A program made the translations under genes and the position numbers. DNA of 64,000 nucleotides from Vreelandella boliviensis LC1 (GTDB taxonomy: Bacteria; Pseudomonadota; Gammaproteobacteria; Pseudomonadales; Halomonadaceae). Position 1 is the stretch's first letter; each line of letters opens with the position of its first letter. The DNA lies in assembly GCF_000236035.1 (NCBI RefSeq), contig NZ_JH393260.1:244932-308931 (forward strand). Reading direction: 5' to 3'. Below are positions 1 through 8,695 of the stretch, piece by piece. The notes beneath the pieces were generated by a model. That model was not told the DNA's origin. It saw only the letters and a list, made by a program, of their open reading frames with translations, and did not search any database.

Positions 1-5
1 GCGGG

Positions 6-102
6 TTGCGCCACAAAGCGCGCCATACGGCGTTGCAAAACTTGAAAAGGGAACCACCCTTCCCTGCGTTTTGCGCCTTGTCTGGCGCGCTTTGTGGGGC
101 AA
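6..102. repeat. Long imperfect palindrome (REP/MITE-like intergenic repeat)
   Basis: Arms at 6-25 and 83-102 are 20 bp long and complementary at 19 positions. Inside them a second layer pairs: a GGCGTTGCAAAAC stretch near 29-41 with GTTTTGCGCC near 68-77 (three bases bulged), and short AAGGG/CCCTT runs nearest the loop. The whole would fold as one long hairpin on either strand. It lies directly upstream of the Nif3-like gene. No transposase or ORF is visible in it. It resembles the dispersed palindromic repeats of gammaproteobacteria; whether it is repeated elsewhere cannot be seen here. Confidence 0.7.
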
Positions 103-177
103 CGCGGTTCGCGATGAAACGTCAACAGGCCCTAGCAACTTCCTCACGGGTGCAGTTAAATCAATAAAGGACTCAAT

Positions 178-939
178 ATGATTCATCGTGACCAATTAGT
201 GGCGGCCTGTGACCATCAGTTACGTGCAGCAGAATTTAAAGATTTTACGATTAACGGTTTACAGGTGGCGGGCAGCGAGCAAGTTAAGCGCATCATGACG
301 GGTGTTACTGCCTGTCAGGCGCTACTGGACGATGCGGTCGCCTGGCAGGCGGATATGGTGCTGGTGCATCACGGCTACTTTTGGAAAAACGAGTCCGTGG
401 CGATTACTGGCATGAAGCAGAGACGGATTAAAACGCTGCTGGATCATGATATTAACCTGCTCGCGTATCACCTGCCTCTGGATGCTCATGCAGAGATGGG
501 AAATAACGCGGAATTGGCCCGACGCCTTGGCTGGAAAGTAGAGGGGTGTATTGATGGCGAGCTGGGGGAAGGGCTTTTGTGGTCAGGGCGTTTATTGCAG
601 CCACATTCGATCCGCGAGCTGGCAGCGCAAATAGCGCAAACCTTGCAGCGTGAGCCTTTGGTCATTGAAGCCCCACAGGTGGGTGATATTGAGCGCATTG
701 CCTGGTGCACCGGTGGTGCACAGGACATGATCACCGCCGCCTTTGAAGCTGGCGCGCAAGCATTCGTATCGGGTGAGATATCCGAGCGAACCACTCACTT
801 GGCGAGGGAAATGGGTATCCACTATATCGCCGCCGGGCATCATGCCACCGAGCGCTATGGGATTCAGGCGCTGGGCGAGTGGCTAAGCGATGAGTACGAC
901 GTTGAGCACCGCTTTGTGGATATTGATAATCCTGCATAA
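178..939 (+). CDS. Nif3-like dinuclear metal center protein (YbgI family)
   Basis: The 253-residue protein fits the Nif3/YbgI (DUF34) family, toroidal hexamers with a two-metal site; the biochemical role is not settled. Metal-ligand motifs are visible: VHHGYFW (His64-His65), an HLPLDAH segment near residue 100, and GHHATERYG near the C-terminus (His221-His222, Glu225). Length matches the short bacterial form without the inserted middle domain. The start is the ATG after a stretch containing AAAGGA. It is followed by a convergent gene, so it looks monocistronic here, though its upstream neighbour is the window edge and a palindromic repeat. Confidence 0.9.
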   Translation: MIHRDQLVAACDHQLRAAEFKDFTINGLQVAGSEQVKRIMTGVTACQALLDDAVAWQADMVLVHHGYFWKNESVAITGMKQRRIKTLLDHDINLLAYHLPLDAHAEMGNNAELARRLGWKVEGCIDGELGEGLLWSGRLLQPHSIRELAAQIAQTLQREPLVIEAPQVGDIERIAWCTGGAQDMITAAFEAGAQAFVSGEISERTTHLAREMGIHYIAAGHHATERYGIQALGEWLSDEYDVEHRFVDIDNPA

Positions 940-949
940 CGCATTAAGC

Positions 950-979
950 GCCCCGGGTAATCGAAACAAGTGCCGGGGC
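950..979. terminator. Possible bidirectional terminator hairpin
   Basis: A 7-bp GC stem GCCCCGG (950-956) / CCGGGGC (973-979) with a 16-nt loop lies between the convergent Nif3-like and zapG genes. There is no clear U-run, so this is a weak call from position and pairing. Confidence 0.35.
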
Positions 980-992
980 TGATTAATCATAA

Positions 993-1451
993 TTAGTAGC
1001 GCGGGGGCTGGGGTGTCGCCGCCTCATTGCCCTTCAAACCAAAGTCTTCAGACAGCGTGCCGCCTTTCCCATCCGCGTAGTCGCGGGGTGTAGCAGGAGG
1101 GGTGGCGTCCGCTGTTATCTGCTGCTCTTGTGTTGAGTCGATGCCCGAGAGGTCAAGGCTAGTCTGAATGGCAGCGTCGCGAATATTCCACTCCTCGGCG
1201 TCCTCTTTGAGCTGAAGTTCTAGCTGGTTAGCTTCATCGCGAATATTGCTAAGGCGTCGATAAATAGCTGTTAAATGGCTGCCTACGCTGCTCTTCATCT
1301 CGGCAATCTGGTGCTCGCGTTCGAGTAGCTTTTGGTGCATGGAAGCAGCCTCGCGCTGGCTTTTGCTGAAGAGGCGAAAAGCGACCACTCCAACGATCAG
1401 GCCGACGATAAAACCGATTACGGCATAAGTTAATGGTGAGCTCGCGTCCAC
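993..1451 (-). CDS. zapG: DUF1043 / YhcB (ZapG-like) inner-membrane protein
   Basis: The 152-residue protein has one N-terminal membrane segment (about residues 8-27, rich in Val/Ile/Gly), then a charged helical region (about 30-90) likely to form a coiled coil, and a Pro/Thr-rich tail. This is the architecture of the YhcB/DUF1043 family, renamed ZapG in E. coli, which links envelope synthesis to division proteins such as RodZ. It converges with the Nif3-like gene and diverges from zapE. The family call rests on topology and the conserved helical segment SHLTAIYRRLSNIRDEAN; the exact function is inferred. Confidence 0.8.
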   Translation of the reverse strand: MDASSPLTYAVIGFIVGLIVGVVAFRLFSKSQREAASMHQKLLEREHQIAEMKSSVGSHLTAIYRRLSNIRDEANQLELQLKEDAEEWNIRDAAIQTSLDLSGIDSTQEQQITADATPPATPRDYADGKGGTLSEDFGLKGNEAATPQPPRY

Positions 1452-1659
1452 AGTGTTCTCCCTGGCGCCTTAAATATAATAGTTAGGCTGCATTTGCTAG
1501 CAGCTTAGGAATCGAATAGGTTGCCATTATAGGCGCCAGTCAGCCGTTTGGGTCAATCCGCTCATGCGCTTAGATGTCTCTGCAGGTATAATCACAGTCT
1601 TCTTAAGGTTGTCAGTGGTTGTACTGGCTGCTGCCTTACATGCTGTAGGAGGCGAGTGC

Positions 1660-2844
1660 ATGTCATCAACATCTGCGGGTAGGGCAACGGCAAAAATGCG
1701 CCCTACATCGCCTATAGAGCGCTATCGGGCAGACTTGGAGCGCGATGATTTTCAATACGATGCAGCCCAGGAGTTGGCGGTAAAGCATCTGCAGCGGCTT
1801 TACGATGAGCTTGTCGCCGCGCCCACAACCGTCCCGAAAGCCCTGGTCGCTAATAAAGGCCTAAAAGCTAAGATGGCTGGCTTCATGGGCAAGAAAGCCT
1901 CATCGCCTGACGAGCCTGTTTTGCCTCGCGTTAAGGGGCTCTATTTTTGGGGTGGGGTAGGGCGTGGTAAGACCTACTTGGTCGATACCTTTTATGAAGC
2001 CTTGCCCTTTTCCGACAAAATGCGGACCCATTTTCATCGCTTTATGCAACGGGTTCATAACGAGCTAACCCACTACAGGGGTGAAAAGAATCCGCTCACG
2101 CTAATCGCTGGTAAATTTGCCACTGAGGCGCGGGTTATTTGCTTTGATGAGTTTTTTGTCAAAGATATTACCGATGCAATGATTCTCGCCAATTTGCTGG
2201 AAGCGCTGTTCGAGCGTGGGGTCGTGCTGGTGGCAACCTCAAACATTGTGCCTGATGATTTATACAAAGACGGCCTACAGCGGGCGCGCTTTTTGCCAGC
2301 TATCGAGCTTGTGAACCGCCACTGTGAAGTGGTTAATGTCGACTCTGGGGTTGACTATCGACTGCGCGCCCTGGAGCGAGCCGCCATCTTTTACTCACCG
2401 CTGGATGCGGCCGCTGAGCGTGAGCTTGCGCGCAGCTTTAGGGAAATCGCCGGGCATGAAGGGGAGTCAGAGGCGTCGCTAGAGGTGAATCACCGCGTAC
2501 TGAAAACTCGTCGATTGCACGATGACGTCGCTTGGTTTGAATTTCTTGAGCTCTGCGATGGGCCGCGTAGTCAAAACGATTATATTGAGCTGGCTCGAGA
2601 GTTTCATACGGTCTTGGTTTCCAATGTGAGGCGTATGGACGCCAAGCAGGATGACCAAGCGCGGCGCTTTATTAACATGGTCGATGAGTTTTATGACCGC
2701 GGAGTGAAGCTGCTAATGTCGGCGGAAGCGCCGATTGAAGAGCTATATAGCGATGGCAAGCTGACGTTCGAGTTCCAGCGAACTCTCTCTCGCCTGCAAG
2801 AAATGCAGTCTAAGGAGTACTTGGCGTTGGCGCACAAGCCCTAG
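1660..2844 (+). CDS. zapE: Cell division protein ZapE (AFG1-like ATPase)
   Basis: The protein is 394 residues from the chosen ATG and belongs to the AFG1/LACE1 ATPase family. In E. coli, ZapE associates with the Z-ring and affects FtsZ bundles in an ATP-dependent way. A Walker A motif GGVGRGKT is near residue 98-105 and a Walker B-like VICFDEFFV near 160. An in-frame start 96 bases upstream (1564) would add a hydrophobic segment, but TAGGAGG about 8 bases before 1660 and family length favour the internal ATG. The segment between 1452 and 1659 holds the divergent promoters and no other gene. Confidence 0.92.
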   Translation: MSSTSAGRATAKMRPTSPIERYRADLERDDFQYDAAQELAVKHLQRLYDELVAAPTTVPKALVANKGLKAKMAGFMGKKASSPDEPVLPRVKGLYFWGGVGRGKTYLVDTFYEALPFSDKMRTHFHRFMQRVHNELTHYRGEKNPLTLIAGKFATEARVICFDEFFVKDITDAMILANLLEALFERGVVLVATSNIVPDDLYKDGLQRARFLPAIELVNRHCEVVNVDSGVDYRLRALERAAIFYSPLDAAAERELARSFREIAGHEGESEASLEVNHRVLKTRRLHDDVAWFEFLELCDGPRSQNDYIELAREFHTVLVSNVRRMDAKQDDQARRFINMVDEFYDRGVKLLMSAEAPIEELYSDGKLTFEFQRTLSRLQEMQSKEYLALAHKP

Positions 2845-2885
2845 TCTTACTCAGTGCAAGGCAAGTAAAAAAATTATGATACGGC

Positions 2886-2914
2886 TTAACTTGTCAGTGG
2901 CCTTAATGTAGAAT
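2886..2914 (+). promoter_or_regulatory. Putative sigma-70 promoter of rplM-rpsI
   Basis: A TTAACT -35-like hexamer (2886-2891) and a TAGAAT -10 hexamer (2909-2914) are separated by 17 bp. Transcription would start near 2921 and give a leader of about 105 nt before rplM. Prediction by eye. Confidence 0.55.
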
Positions 2915-2929
2915 GCCGCCTCGCTGCAT

Positions 2930-2980
2930 GTTGCTGGCGTAAACCAGCAACCAAAAAGAATAGGGATGGTGCTTCGCCAT
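2930..2980 (+). promoter_or_regulatory. Structured rplM leader, possible L13 autoregulatory site
   Basis: Two consecutive hairpins lie in the untranslated leader: GTTGCTGG/CCAGCAAC (2930-2937 with 2943-2950, 5-nt loop) and ATGGTG/CGCCAT (2966-2971 with 2975-2980, one G-U pair, 3-nt loop). In E. coli L13 is reported to repress its own operon by binding the leader; a similar role here is inference. Confidence 0.4.
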
Positions 2981-3026
2981 GCAACGGCGTAAGTCACCCA
3001 ATACATTTAATCTGGTGATTTCATCC

Positions 3027-3455
3027 ATGAAGACGTTCAGTGCTAAGCCGCAGTCCGTCCAGCGCGACTGGTATGTAGTCGACGCTACGGACAAAACGCT
3101 CGGTCGTCTGGCAACCGAGATTGCTCGCCGCCTACGTGGCAAGCATAAGCCCGAATTTACGCCTCACGTTGATACTGGCGACTATATCGTCGTGATCAAT
3201 GCAGAGAAAGTCCATGTAACCGGTAATAAGGCGAAGGCTAAAACCTACTACCGCCACACTGGTTATCCGGGCGGTCTGCGCTCTATGACATTCGACAAAA
3301 TGCTTGATCATGCGCCCGAGCGTATCATTGAGTCTGCCGTTAAAGGCATGTTGCCGAAAGGTCCTTTGGGCCGTGCCATGTACACTAAGTTGAAAGTGTA
3401 CGCTGGCGCCGAGCATCCGCATGCTGCCCAACAGCCGCTTGAACTGAACCTCTGA
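3027..3455 (+). CDS. rplM: 50S ribosomal protein L13
   Basis: From the ATG at 3027 the protein is 142 residues, the usual length of bacterial L13, beginning [15 protein letters not shown]. Family motifs are present: [11 protein letters not shown] near the N-terminus, the HTGYPGGL segment and the [20 protein letters not shown] region. A longer in-frame ORF from 2979 would add 16 residues foreign to L13 and overlap the leader hairpins, so it is rejected. The protein is a primary assembly protein of the 50S subunit. rpsI follows 13 bp downstream in the usual rplM-rpsI operon. Confidence 0.98.
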   Translation: MKTFSAKPQSVQRDWYVVDATDKTLGRLATEIARRLRGKHKPEFTPHVDTGDYIVVINAEKVHVTGNKAKAKTYYRHTGYPGGLRSMTFDKMLDHAPERIIESAVKGMLPKGPLGRAMYTKLKVYAGAEHPHAAQQPLELNL

Positions 3456-3468
3456 GGAAATCTTCGCC

Positions 3469-3858
3469 ATGACACAGCAGTATTACGGTACCGGGCGCCG
3501 CAAGACTTCCACCGCTCGCGTGTTTATGAAGCCGGGCTCTGGCAAAATTACGGTCAATAACCAAGACCTCGACCTCTACTTTGGTCGCGTCACTGGTCGT
3601 ATGGTTGTTCGCCAGCCGCTTGAATTGACTGAAACCCTCAACCAGTTCGACATCTTCGTGACTGTCGCTGGTGGCGGTGGCTCTTCTCAAGCAGGCGCTA
3701 TTCGTCACGGTATTACCCGTGCCCTGATGAACTACAACGAAGATCTACGTCCTTCGCTACGTGCCGCTGGTTACGTAACGCGTGATGCACGTCAAGTTGA
3801 GCGTAAGAAAGTCGGCCTGCGCAAAGCACGTCGTCGTCCGCAGTTCTCTAAGCGTTAA
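3469..3858 (+). CDS. rpsI: 30S ribosomal protein S9
   Basis: The 129-residue protein opens with the S9 hallmark [14 protein letters not shown] and ends with the basic tail [14 protein letters not shown] that reaches toward the P-site tRNA in the ribosome. The internal [15 protein letters not shown] segment is also typical. A GAGG Shine-Dalgarno sits just upstream. It is the second gene of the L13/S9 operon and is followed by a strong intrinsic terminator. Confidence 0.98.
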   Translation: MTQQYYGTGRRKTSTARVFMKPGSGKITVNNQDLDLYFGRVTGRMVVRQPLELTETLNQFDIFVTVAGGGGSSQAGAIRHGITRALMNYNEDLRPSLRAAGYVTRDARQVERKKVGLRKARRRPQFSKR

Positions 3859-3877
3859 TATATACGCTATGCGGCAA

Positions 3878-3907
3878 AACGCCCAGGTCATCGACCTGGG
3901 CGTTTTT
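3878..3907 (+). terminator. Intrinsic terminator after rpsI
   Basis: AACGCCCAGGTC (3878-3889) pairs with GACCTGGGCGTT (3893-3904) around a 3-nt loop and runs into six T residues. A textbook Rho-independent terminator. Confidence 0.93.
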
Positions 3908-3932
3908 TATTGGAATATCAAAAAATTATATT

Positions 3933-3956
3933 GCTCGTACCACTATGGTCACGAGC
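3933..3956. repeat. Short palindrome upstream of petA
   Basis: GCTCGTACCA (3933-3942) pairs with TGGT-C-ACGAGC (3946-3956) around CTA with one bulged C. It could be a protein-binding site or a second hairpin; no function is assigned. Confidence 0.4.
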
Positions 3957-4066
3957 GTTTGTTCTTGTGCACAGCGCTTTGTTTTTTTACCATAGAGCGT
4001 AATTAATATTCGTCGTCGCAAGACGCCTTTGCGGCGGAACGGGTAAGCTGATGGGAGAAACCTGAA

Positions 4067-4666
4067 ATGGCAGATAACGGCGTAAACAAAGGCCGACGCC
4101 GTTTCCTCGTAGGCGCCACCTCTGTAGTGGGTGCGGTTGGTGCTGTCGGGGTTGCGGTTCCCTTTGTGGCTTCTTGGCAGCCTAGTGCCAGGGCAAGAGC
4201 GGCGGGTGCTCCCGTTCAAGCAGATATATCCAAGCTTGAACTTGGGCAGCGGATGACCGTTGAATGGCGGGGACGTCCGATTTGGATCATCCATCGCACA
4301 CCTGAAATGATTGAGCGCACTGGGTCGCTTGGAGAGGGTGTGCTCGCTGATCCAGAATCAACAGTGCCGCAGCAGCCTGCTTATATTGAAGGGCATATGC
4401 GCTCTATCAAACCTGAGATTGGGGTGCTGATCGGTATCTGTACGCATTTGGGCTGTTCGCCGCTTTTCCGGCCAGAGCCCGACGCAGAGGGTGTAGGGGT
4501 TGATAACTGGCCGGGTGGTTTCTTCTGTCCTTGCCATGGTTCGCGCTTTGACTTGGCTGGTCGCGTATTCAGTAATGTACCCGCCCCGACTAACCTTGAG
4601 GTGCCGCCCTACCGCTTTGAGAATGATGACATTATTGTCATCGGCGAAGATGAGGAGACTGCCTAA
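4067..4666 (+). CDS. petA: Ubiquinol-cytochrome c reductase Rieske iron-sulfur subunit
   Basis: The 199-residue protein carries a twin-arginine-type N-terminus (GRRRFLVG, residues 10-17) followed by a Gly/Val-rich membrane anchor. The Rieske [2Fe-2S] ligands are in CTHLGC (Cys125, His127, Cys130) and CPCHG (Cys154, Cys156, His157); the two outer cysteines form the stabilising disulfide. It transfers electrons from ubiquinol at the Qo site to cytochrome c1 and faces the periplasm. It is the first gene of petABC; its TAATG end overlaps the petB start by one base. Confidence 0.97.
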   Translation: MADNGVNKGRRRFLVGATSVVGAVGAVGVAVPFVASWQPSARARAAGAPVQADISKLELGQRMTVEWRGRPIWIIHRTPEMIERTGSLGEGVLADPESTVPQQPAYIEGHMRSIKPEIGVLIGICTHLGCSPLFRPEPDAEGVGVDNWPGGFFCPCHGSRFDLAGRVFSNVPAPTNLEVPPYRFENDDIIVIGEDEETA

Positions 4667-5925
4667 TGGGTAATCCGAATAAAGCCAAGGCGGAAAAAGG
4701 CATCATGCGGTGGGTGGATGACCGCTTTCCTGCTACACAAATGTGGCAAGAGCATCTCTCCAAATATTACGCGCCGAAAAACTTCAACTTTTGGTACTTC
4801 TTTGGCTCGTTAGCGCTACTCGCGCTGGTTAATCAAATCCTGACCGGGGTTTGGCTGACCATGAGCTTTAACCCCTCTGCTGAAGGTGCGTTCGATTCCG
4901 TCGAATACATAATGCGCGATGTGGAGTGGGGTTGGTTGATTCGCTATATGCACACCACCGGTGCGTCTGCTTTCTTCCTTGTCGTCTATCTGCATATGTT
5001 CCGTGGCCTTTTATACGGTTCTTACAAAGCGCCCCGCGAGTTGGTGTGGGTCTTTGGTATGACTATTTATCTGGTGCTAATGGCGGAAGCCTTTATGGGC
5101 TACCTGCTGCCGTGGGGGCAGATGTCCTACTGGGGCGCGCAGGTTATTATCTCGCTATTTTCGGCTATTCCGGCTATCGGCCCCGACCTGGCTCAGTGGG
5201 TGCGTGGTGACTTCCTGATTTCAGGTATTACCCTTAACCGTTTCTTTGCGCTGCATGTGGTCGCATTGCCAATCGTCATTCTTGCGCTCGTTGTGCTGCA
5301 CATCATTGCCCTACATGAGGTGGGTTCTAACAACCCAGACGGCATTGATATCAAGCAGAAAAAAGATGAGGCCGGGATACCGTTGGACGGGATTCCTTTC
5401 CACCCCTACTACACGGTGAAAGATCTTGTTGGTGTGGCTGTGTTCCTGTTTGTTTTCTGTGTGGTGGTGTTCTACTTCCCAGAAGGCGGTGGCTACTTTA
5501 TTGAAAAGCCAAACTTTGATCAAGCGAACCCCCTGCAAACGCCTGATCACATTGCGCCCGTTTGGTATATGACGCCTTTTTACGCCATTCTTCGGGCGAT
5601 AACCTTCTCGATATTTGGCTTAGACGCTAAGTTCCTGGGCGTTATATTTATGGGTGCGGCGATTGCCATACTGTTTGTTCTGCCCTGGTTGGATCGCAGT
5701 CCGGTGCGCTCTATGCGTTACAAAGGCTGGATGTCTAAAGTGATGCTGCTGCTGTTTGCCATCAGCTTTGTCATTCTGGGTGTGTTGGGTGTGCTGCCAT
5801 CGACAGAGGGTAGGACGCTTCTAGCTCAGGCGTGCACCGTGATTTATTTCGCCTTCTTTGTCTTGATGCCGTTCTACACCAAGCTGGAGAAGACTAAACC
5901 CGTTCCGGAAAGGGTGACTGGCTAA
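4666..5925 (+). CDS. petB: Cytochrome b subunit of the bc1 complex
   Basis: The 419-residue membrane protein has the eight-helix layout of mitochondrial-type cytochrome b. Haem-ligand histidine pairs are visible in RYMHTTGASAFF with YLHMFRG, and in FALHVVALP with LHIIALHEVG. The Qo-site PEWY-like segment reads PVWY near TPDHIAPVWYMTPFYAIL, a Val replacing the usual Glu position as seen by eye. It overlaps petA by one base and petC by one base (TAATG junctions), so the three subunits are probably translationally coupled. Confidence 0.96.
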   Translation: MGNPNKAKAEKGIMRWVDDRFPATQMWQEHLSKYYAPKNFNFWYFFGSLALLALVNQILTGVWLTMSFNPSAEGAFDSVEYIMRDVEWGWLIRYMHTTGASAFFLVVYLHMFRGLLYGSYKAPRELVWVFGMTIYLVLMAEAFMGYLLPWGQMSYWGAQVIISLFSAIPAIGPDLAQWVRGDFLISGITLNRFFALHVVALPIVILALVVLHIIALHEVGSNNPDGIDIKQKKDEAGIPLDGIPFHPYYTVKDLVGVAVFLFVFCVVVFYFPEGGGYFIEKPNFDQANPLQTPDHIAPVWYMTPFYAILRAITFSIFGLDAKFLGVIFMGAAIAILFVLPWLDRSPVRSMRYKGWMSKVMLLLFAISFVILGVLGVLPSTEGRTLLAQACTVIYFAFFVLMPFYTKLEKTKPVPERVTG

Positions 5926-6692
5926 TGAAAAAGTATCTATTTGGACTCCTTTTCGCCTTAGTGCCAGTAACCGCGATGGCTGCAGGAGGCGCAAGCGTGC
6001 CTCACTCGATGGATCCTGATCTGCACGATCAAGCCTCGCTGCAAAATGGCATGAAGCTCTATGTTAACTACTGCATGGGTTGCCACTCGCTTCAGTATCA
6101 ACGCTTTGCCCGTGCGGCTGACGACTTGGGAATGCCTCAGGATCTGGTTGAAGAGAATCTGATTTTCTCACCTGAGTTGGCCTATAACGATCAGATGCAT
6201 AACGCCATGAACAGTGGTGATGCAGAAAGTTGGTTTGGTGCGCCGCCGCCCGATCTGTCGCTAAAAACCCGTGTGCGGGGAACCGATTGGATCTACTCTT
6301 ATCTGCTCGGTTTCTATAAAGATCCTAGTCGTCCCACGGGTGTTAACAACACGGTCTTTGACTTGGTAGCGATGCCTAACGTGTTGGAGCCTCTGCAGGG
6401 CGTACAAGAGCTGGTGTGTGCTGAAACAGACCATCCGGTAAAAGGCCAAGAGCCGGATGCGCTATCGGGCAGGTACCAGTCTTGTGATGTGCTGCAAGTG
6501 ACCGAGCCGGGTCAGCTCGAACCTGCTGAGTTTGAGGAAGCCATGTATGATCTTACTAACTTCCTGGCTTATGTAGGCGAGCCTTCCAAGCTTCAGGCCC
6601 AGGCGCTGGCGCCTAAAGTACTGATCTTTATTTTTATTTTTGGTGTGATTGCTTACCTGCTCAAGCGTGAGTACTGGCGAGACATCCACTAA
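5925..6692 (+). CDS. petC: Cytochrome c1 subunit of the bc1 complex
   Basis: The 255-residue protein has a cleavable-looking signal peptide (to about residue 20, AMA-AGG), a single haem motif CMGCH (Cys50, Cys53, His54) and a C-terminal membrane anchor (about 230-248) ending KREYWRDIH. The axial Met is expected in the AMPNVL segment. It hands electrons from the Rieske protein to soluble cytochrome c. Last gene of petABC, followed by a terminator. Confidence 0.96.
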   Translation: MKKYLFGLLFALVPVTAMAAGGASVPHSMDPDLHDQASLQNGMKLYVNYCMGCHSLQYQRFARAADDLGMPQDLVEENLIFSPELAYNDQMHNAMNSGDAESWFGAPPPDLSLKTRVRGTDWIYSYLLGFYKDPSRPTGVNNTVFDLVAMPNVLEPLQGVQELVCAETDHPVKGQEPDALSGRYQSCDVLQVTEPGQLEPAEFEEAMYDLTNFLAYVGEPSKLQAQALAPKVLIFIFIFGVIAYLLKREYWRDIH

Positions 6693-6716
6693 TTAGCAGT
6701 AGCTGATGGTCAGTAG

Positions 6717-6744
6717 GGCGCACGGCGTAAGCCGTGCGCCTTTT
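6717..6744 (+). terminator. Intrinsic terminator after petC
   Basis: A perfect 10-bp stem GGCGCACGGC/GCCGTGCGCC (6717-6726 with 6731-6740) has a GTAA loop and is followed by TTTT. Confidence 0.88.
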
Positions 6745-6841
6745 GCTTGTCGGCATGGCAATAATGCAAAGCAGGCTAGCTTCCCCTGAGGTAGCGCTGG
6801 CGTGTTATTATCCAAGATTGTTTTGATGTGAGGATGCTTTC

Positions 6842-7468
6842 ATGGGTGTTGTGGCCAAGCGGTCGTCGATGATCTTTTACTCAGGTAGTGATGATCATTT
6901 CAGTCATCGTGTGCGCATTGTGTTGGCCGAAAAGGGGGTTGCCGTCGATATCGTCGATGTGCTCGACGAAAAACCACCGGAAGAGCTAGCAGACCTCAAC
7001 CCGTACAACAGCGTGCCGACGCTGTTAGATCGTGACTTGGTGCTGTATGAATCCAAGGTCATGATGGAGTACTTGGATGAGCGTTTTCCGCATCCTCCGC
7101 TGTTGCCTGTTTATCCAGTAGCGCGCGCGCAAAGCCGCCTATGGATGCATCGCATTGAGCGTGAGTGGTGCCCAATGGTCGACCTAATCCGCAGCGGTGG
7201 AAAGAAAGAAGCAGATAAGGCGCGTAAAGAGCTGCGTGAAAGCCTGATTGGTATATCGCCGATTTTTGAGGACATGCCTTATTTCATGAGCGAAGAGTTT
7301 ACGCTGGTGGATTGCTGCTTGGCGCCTGTACTGTGGCGTTTGCCTGAACTAAATATCGAGTTGCCTGAAAAGCAGGTCAAGCCGCTGCTGTCCTACATGT
7401 CAAGAGTATTCGAGCGTGAGGCGTTTAAGGCATCTTTAAGTGAGCGTGAAAAAGAGATGCGCGCTTGA
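6842..7468 (+). CDS. sspA: Stringent starvation protein A (glutathione S-transferase fold)
   Basis: The 208-residue protein matches SspA, a GST-like protein that binds RNA polymerase and acts in stationary-phase and acid-stress gene control in enterobacteria. The N-terminal thioredoxin-like part contains [20 protein letters not shown] and the [19 protein letters not shown] segment; the C-terminal helical domain follows. As in SspA, no obvious catalytic Cys or Ser is in the GST active position, so enzyme activity is not expected. It follows petABC and precedes sspB, the conserved petABC-sspAB neighbourhood. Confidence 0.93.
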   Translation: MGVVAKRSSMIFYSGSDDHFSHRVRIVLAEKGVAVDIVDVLDEKPPEELADLNPYNSVPTLLDRDLVLYESKVMMEYLDERFPHPPLLPVYPVARAQSRLWMHRIEREWCPMVDLIRSGGKKEADKARKELRESLIGISPIFEDMPYFMSEEFTLVDCCLAPVLWRLPELNIELPEKQVKPLLSYMSRVFEREAFKASLSEREKEMRA

Positions 7469-7534
7469 ATTCATTTGGCTCCTTTGTCCTCAATAAGGGC
7501 AGGGAGTCTTTCTTGTAAGGAGGAGGGAGTCTAG

Positions 7535-8044
7535 ATGAAATCGAGTCGCCCCTATCTCGCCCGAGCGCTCTATGAGTGGTTGTTGGATAACGAGCTAACA
7601 CCTTACCTGGTAGTTGACGCTACCTTGCCTGGCGTGGAGGTGCCCCGTCAGTTTGTTCAGAACGGTCAGATCGTATTGAACGTGGCACCGACCGCCGTGC
7701 GTGATCTTTTTATGGAGAATCAGGCGATAGGCTTTAACGCGCGCTTTGGCGGGCAGCCCATGCAGGTGATGATTCCGACCCCGGCCTTAATTGCTATTTA
7801 TGCCCGGGAGAACGGTGCTGGAATGGTCTTTGGTCATGAACCTGAGCTGGGTGATGGAGCAGAATCCTTTGGCGATATTGAGGACGAGGAGAAGCCCTCT
7901 ACCAAGCCTGAGCTGTCGGTCACGGAGCCAGTTCCTGAAAAGAGTGACAGTGGAGCATCTAACCCTTCAAGCGAAGATACTGATAAAAAGGCTCAAGCGA
8001 AGAGCAAGGCGAAGAAAAAGCCAACCCTGCGGGTTGTTAAATAG
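7535..8044 (+). CDS. sspB: ClpXP protease specificity-enhancing factor SspB
   Basis: The 169-residue protein has the folded SspB domain (about residues 1-110), which binds the ssrA tag on products of stalled ribosomes. A flexible acidic, Ser/Lys-rich linker follows (about 115-160), then the basic C-terminal peptide KPTLRVVK that docks on the ClpX N-domain. An unusually strong Shine-Dalgarno AAGGAGGAGGG lies just upstream. The gap to sspA is 66 bp. The gene ends at a perfect palindromic terminator shared with the convergent dolP-like gene. Confidence 0.93.
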   Translation: MKSSRPYLARALYEWLLDNELTPYLVVDATLPGVEVPRQFVQNGQIVLNVAPTAVRDLFMENQAIGFNARFGGQPMQVMIPTPALIAIYARENGAGMVFGHEPELGDGAESFGDIEDEEKPSTKPELSVTEPVPEKSDSGASNPSSEDTDKKAQAKSKAKKKPTLRVVK

Positions 8045-8060
8045 CTCCCCGTGGTGCGCC

Positions 8061-8099
8061 CACAAAAAAGCCTCGCTTAATAAGCGAGGCTTTTTTGTG
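8061..8099. terminator. Bidirectional intrinsic terminator between sspB and dolP
   Basis: Perfect palindrome with arms CACAAAAAAGCCTCGCTTA and its complement around one base. The A-run on one side and T-run on the other give a U-tail in both directions, suited to the convergent genes on each side. Confidence 0.93.
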
Positions 8100-8122
8100 G
8101 CTACTAGAAGGCGCTGGGATGG

Positions 8123-8695
8123 TTAGTCGAGGTAATCAAATACCTTTACGATCCGCTGTACGCCGGCTACAGAGGAGGCTGCATTGACGATGCGGTCTGC
8201 CTCTTCGCGAGAAACGCGGCCCATAAGATATACGCTGGCATTTTCAGTGGTGACTTTTAACTTTGAAGAGTCAATGCGGTCATTGGTGGCCAGATGGCTG
8301 ATTACATTGGTGGTTAGCCAAGTGTCGGTCAGGCGCTGGCTGGCCGGTAGGCGGGCGGCAATGGTGAGTTCGTTATGGACTTCAGTAACGCCGCGAAGGT
8401 TGCCAGTGACTTCGCCCGCCATGTCGTGAAGCTCTTCGCTAGGCACTTGACCTACCAGTAGCACAACCCCGTTATAGCTGTGGGCGCGAATGCGAGCATC
8501 GCCCAGTCGTGCATCGGCACGCTTCAGTGCGGAATCTACTTCGCGCTCAATGGTGGTATCAATGGCTTCAACATCGTCGCTACGCTGGGCATAGTTAGAC
8601 TGGTTAGAGGCTGAATTATTGGCGCAGCCAGTGATGAAGATTGTCGCGCAAAGCGCAGCGGCCATGAGGCCGCGAGGGGAGAAACGTTGGGTCAT
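8123..8695 (-). CDS. dolP: BON-domain outer-membrane lipoprotein (DolP/YraP-like)
   Basis: The 190-residue protein has a lipoprotein signal with lipobox FITGC (Cys24) and two BON domains (roughly 45-110 and 120-190; the second contains VYLMGRVSREEADRIV). DolP supports outer-membrane integrity and sits at division sites in E. coli; the exact role here is inferred. Last gene of the lpoA-yraN-diaA-dolP run, the same neighbours as in enterobacteria. The N-terminus MTQRFSPRG is basic as expected for a signal peptide. Confidence 0.92.
   Translation of the reverse strand: MTQRFSPRGLMAAALCATIFITGCANNSASNQSNYAQRSDDVEAIDTTIEREVDSALKRADARLGDARIRAHSYNGVVLLVGQVPSEELHDMAGEVTGNLRGVTEVHNELTIAARLPASQRLTDTWLTTNVISHLATNDRIDSSKLKVTTENASVYLMGRVSREEADRIVNAASSVAGVQRIVKVFDYLD

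Noticed and set aside
2979..3026. Upstream in-frame extension of rplM
   Set aside because: It adds residues foreign to L13 and lies over the leader hairpin; ATG 3027 gives the exact family length.
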